Positions 62,322 to 64,000 of a stretch of DNA of 64,000 nucleotides are shown one piece after another. Both the position numbers and the translations under genes were made by a program. This stretch comes from JBBRHQ01 sp963720735 (GTDB lineage Bacteria > Actinomycetota > Thermoleophilia > Solirubrobacterales > 70-9): positions 496,001 through 560,000 of the forward strand of contig CAVRGL010000001.1 of NCBI GenBank assembly GCA_963720735.1, written 5' to 3'. Under the pieces are notes generated by a model that had not been told where the DNA came from, made no database searches, and was given only the letters and a program-made list of their open reading frames with translations. The first letter of the stretch is position 1. Each line of letters starts with the position of its first letter.

Positions 62322-63233
62322 CTAGTGACTTTCGGCGGTCGCGCCGCCAATGTAGATCGCGGTCAGGGTCGAGAAGATAAAGGCCTGCAGGGTGGCGACT
62401 AGGCCGACCTCGAAGATGTAGAAGGCGAAGGCCATCGGGGCGGTCAGCGCCCCCAGCGCCGCCAGGCCGAGCAGGACGGCGAGGCCGCCGCCCATGAACA
62501 GCAGCAGCAGGTGGCCGGCGAGGATGTTGGCGAAGAGTCGCACGGAGAGCGAGATCAGCCGCACGAAGTGGGAGACGACCTCGATCGCGAAGATCGCCGC
62601 CTTTCCGAACGGGTTCATGTCTTCCAGTCCTGCCGGCAGCCAACTCTTCAGGTAGGCGATCAGGCCCTTGGCGCGGATCCCCTCGACGTGGTACGAGCCC
62701 CAGACGACCAGGGTCAGGGCGAGCGGGATCGAGATGTTGGCGGTGGCCGCGTAGAGGGCGAATGCCGGAATCTCCAGACCGAAGATGTCGATCGGGTCGC
62801 GGGTGTTGATCGGCAGCGGTATGTAGCCGATCATGTTCGAGAACCAGATGAAGAAGAAGAGGGTTGCCAGGAACGGAAACCACTTCGCCGCCAGCCTGTG
62901 CTCCTCGATGTTCCCGCCGGTGATGTTGTTGCGGGTCAGGTCGTAGGCGACCTCGACCATCATCTGCACCCTGTTCGGCTTCTGCTGCATGCGCCGCGAG
63001 ATCCACACCATGACGGCGATCGTCAGGGCGCTGGCCAGGAACAGATAGAGGACGACCTTGTTGATGCTGAGGTCGATGCCGCCGATCTTGATGTTGATCC
63101 AGGGCTCGACCTTGAACTCGTTCTGTGGCTTGAACTCGTTGTTCTTGCCGGCGCTGCCGAAGAGGATCCCGAGCGCGATCGCGAAGGCGAAGTAGAGCCC
63201 GACCCCGAGCAGGACCTTCGTGCGGGTCTTCAT
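62322..63233 (-). CDS. atpB: ATP synthase a subunit
   Basis: The 303-residue membrane protein has five or six helices, the key Arg in SLSVRLFANILAGHLLL and FEVGLVATLQAFIFSTLTAIYIG in the last helix. The N-terminal 60 residues contain a soluble segment (NNEFKPQNEFKVEPWINIKIGG) before the second helix. It forms the proton path with the c-ring. It overlaps the upstream gene by four bases. Confidence 0.96.
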   Translation of the reverse strand: MKTRTKVLLGVGLYFAFAIALGILFGSAGKNNEFKPQNEFKVEPWINIKIGGIDLSINKVVLYLFLASALTIAVMVWISRRMQQKPNRVQMMVEVAYDLTRNNITGGNIEEHRLAAKWFPFLATLFFFIWFSNMIGYIPLPINTRDPIDIFGLEIPAFALYAATANISIPLALTLVVWGSYHVEGIRAKGLIAYLKSWLPAGLEDMNPFGKAAIFAIEVVSHFVRLISLSVRLFANILAGHLLLLFMGGGLAVLLGLAALGALTAPMAFAFYIFEVGLVATLQAFIFSTLTAIYIGGATAESH

Positions 63234-63658
63234 GCCGCATCCTGCTCGGGCTCGAGCAGCCTGGCCAGTGCCTGCGATGCGAGCGAGACGGTGACGAGGA
63301 CCGCGCTGAGGATCGCCGCCGCGAGCCCGTCCTGGCGCTCGGCCAGGCCGCCGACCAGGAGGATCGAGAGCGTGACCAGCCAGACCCGGCCGAGGATCGA
63401 CCCGGCGAGGACGCCCATCGCAGAGCGGCGGTCACCGTCCGCGAGCGCCCGCGTCGTGCGACGCTCGGCCGCGACCTGGACCGCTCGCTGGATCAGCCAG
63501 ACGACGGCGATCACCCCGTATCCGAGCAGCGGCCAGCCGGCGAGGAGGAAGACGGGCAGGGCCAGCCCCAGCACGACCAGGTCGAGGTAGCGCAGCGCCC
63601 GCAGGGCGCGGCTGGCGCCCCCGACTCGCTCAGATCCTTCTAAAGCGAGCGTAGACAA
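63230..63658 (-). CDS. ATP synthase-associated membrane protein, AtpI-like
   Basis: The 142-residue product has four hydrophobic helices (LDLVVLGLALPVFLLAGW, VIAVVWLIQRAVQVAA, LVTLSILLVGGLAE, AAAILSAVLVTVSLASQALA). It lies between atpZ and atpB, where AtpI-type assembly proteins are normally encoded, but I see no strong sequence signature. The TTG start overlaps the atpZ gene by 29 bases, which is a large overlap. A role in c-ring assembly or Mg transport is inferred from position only. Confidence 0.65.
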   Translation of the reverse strand: MSTLALEGSERVGGASRALRALRYLDLVVLGLALPVFLLAGWPLLGYGVIAVVWLIQRAVQVAAERRTTRALADGDRRSAMGVLAGSILGRVWLVTLSILLVGGLAERQDGLAAAILSAVLVTVSLASQALARLLEPEQDAA

Positions 63659-63827
63659 GGCCGAGTCCGGCGAAAAGCCCCGCGAAGAGGCCGGCGAGGC
63701 CGAGCGGGACGGCTAGATCGAGCAGGGCTCCCAGACCCCACCCCACGGCCCCGCCGATGACCATCGCGACGATCAGCTGGAGCCCGGCCGTGGCCGCCTC
63801 CGCCCTCGGGGAGCGCTCGTCGTTCAT
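63630..63827 (-). CDS. atpZ: AtpZ/AtpI family protein
   Basis: The 65-residue protein has two helices with the glycine-rich AtpZ pattern GLQLIVAMVIGGAVGWGLGALLDL and GLAGLFAGLFAGLGLVYARFRRI. Such proteins sit at the start of atp operons and assist assembly of the membrane sector. It begins the operon here. Confidence 0.85.
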   Translation of the reverse strand: MNDERSPRAEAATAGLQLIVAMVIGGAVGWGLGALLDLAVPLGLAGLFAGLFAGLGLVYARFRRI

Positions 63828-63931
63828 CGGAGCCTGTGGTCTGACGGCCTGACAATTGCGGTCGCGGGTGGCACTGGAAGAGACAGAGCCGCTCAGCTCG
63901 GGAGCGACTCCCCGGCGCTGGCGGCGGGGCG

Positions 63932-63937
63932 ACTATA
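63932..63937 (-). promoter_or_regulatory. Possible -10 element for the atp operon
   Basis: On the minus strand GGC-TATAGT lies about 100 bases upstream of atpZ, in an otherwise very GC-rich interval (63828-64000) with no other gene. No clear -35 is seen. Confidence 0.35.
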
Positions 63938-64000
63938 GCCGAACGGCGCTCCCGGCCGCCCTCTCAGCGGCCCCGTCAGGGCGCCGGATCCGGCCGCTCG

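Overview
The window is uniformly very GC-rich, with dense, often 4-bp-overlapping genes, an ssrA/smpB/rnr cluster, ftsEX, a complete F-type ATP synthase operon and sparse intergenic DNA. Gene content (DUF5661 with haem-binding-domain proteins, GT4 trehalose-synthase-like enzyme, LCP protein, AhcY) points to Actinomycetota, most likely Thermoleophilia (Solirubrobacterales-like). This placement is inference from gene content, not from a phylogenetic marker search.

Layout. 0-4.6 kb: an operon of flavin amine oxidase, amino-acid-type binding protein and permease, a frameshifted PEP-mutase/isocitrate-lyase-family gene, and an ArsR-SRPBCC pair behind a consensus promoter. 4.6-12.9 kb: ssrA (tmRNA), a long Ala/Pro/coiled-coil HhH protein, smpB, rnr, an S41 protease, ftsX and ftsE. 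13-14.7 kb: a two-gene ABC exporter. 14.7-23.2 kb: the most unusual region. A two-component system sits among two redox operons and several small secreted Gly/Ser/His-rich proteins. The long operon (18.7 to 14.7 kb) encodes a secreted protein, a small anchored protein, ApbE, a ferric-reductase-like membrane protein, a ferredoxin reductase and a ferredoxin. The short operon (23.1 to 22.0 kb) encodes a secreted paralogue, DUF5661 and a haem-binding protein. Four copies of a direct-repeat box, CTTTGCC-N4-CTTTACC (11-bp period, as expected for an OmpR-family regulator), lie upstream of these genes. I propose a response-regulator-controlled extracytoplasmic flavin/haem electron-transfer system. 23.3-30.2 kb: a trehalose-synthase-like glycosyltransferase, a quinone-reductase-like flavoprotein, a lipoprotein, a compact mau-like set (MauE-MauD fusion, MauA-like protein with a single Trp, MauF-like membrane domain fused to a possible propeller) and a beta-carbonic anhydrase. 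30.3-35 kb: nadA, mutM, an imperfect palindrome, a SnoaL-like protein, nadC, and an ECF sigma gene coupled to ogt. 35.1-40.9 kb: one very large secreted protein with a dimethylformamidase-like domain, DUF4082 and a tandem FN3 array. 41-49 kb: prfB with its programmed frameshift, secA, hpf, comF, a nucleotidyltransferase and ahcY. 49-64 kb: a PAP2 enzyme, then one long minus-strand run: atpZ, an AtpI-like gene, atpBEFHAGDC, M20 peptidase, LCP protein, ugd, nucleotidyltransferase and SIS isomerase.

Sequence quality matters here. Four genes (PEP-mutase-like, histidine kinase, MauA-like, sigma factor) are each broken by one extra base in or beside a G/C run. Removing five extra bases also restores the FN3 giant to one frame. 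All nine events are insertions, so I suspect consensus errors rather than pseudogenes. The prfB frameshift is different: it carries the canonical CTT TGA C recoding site.
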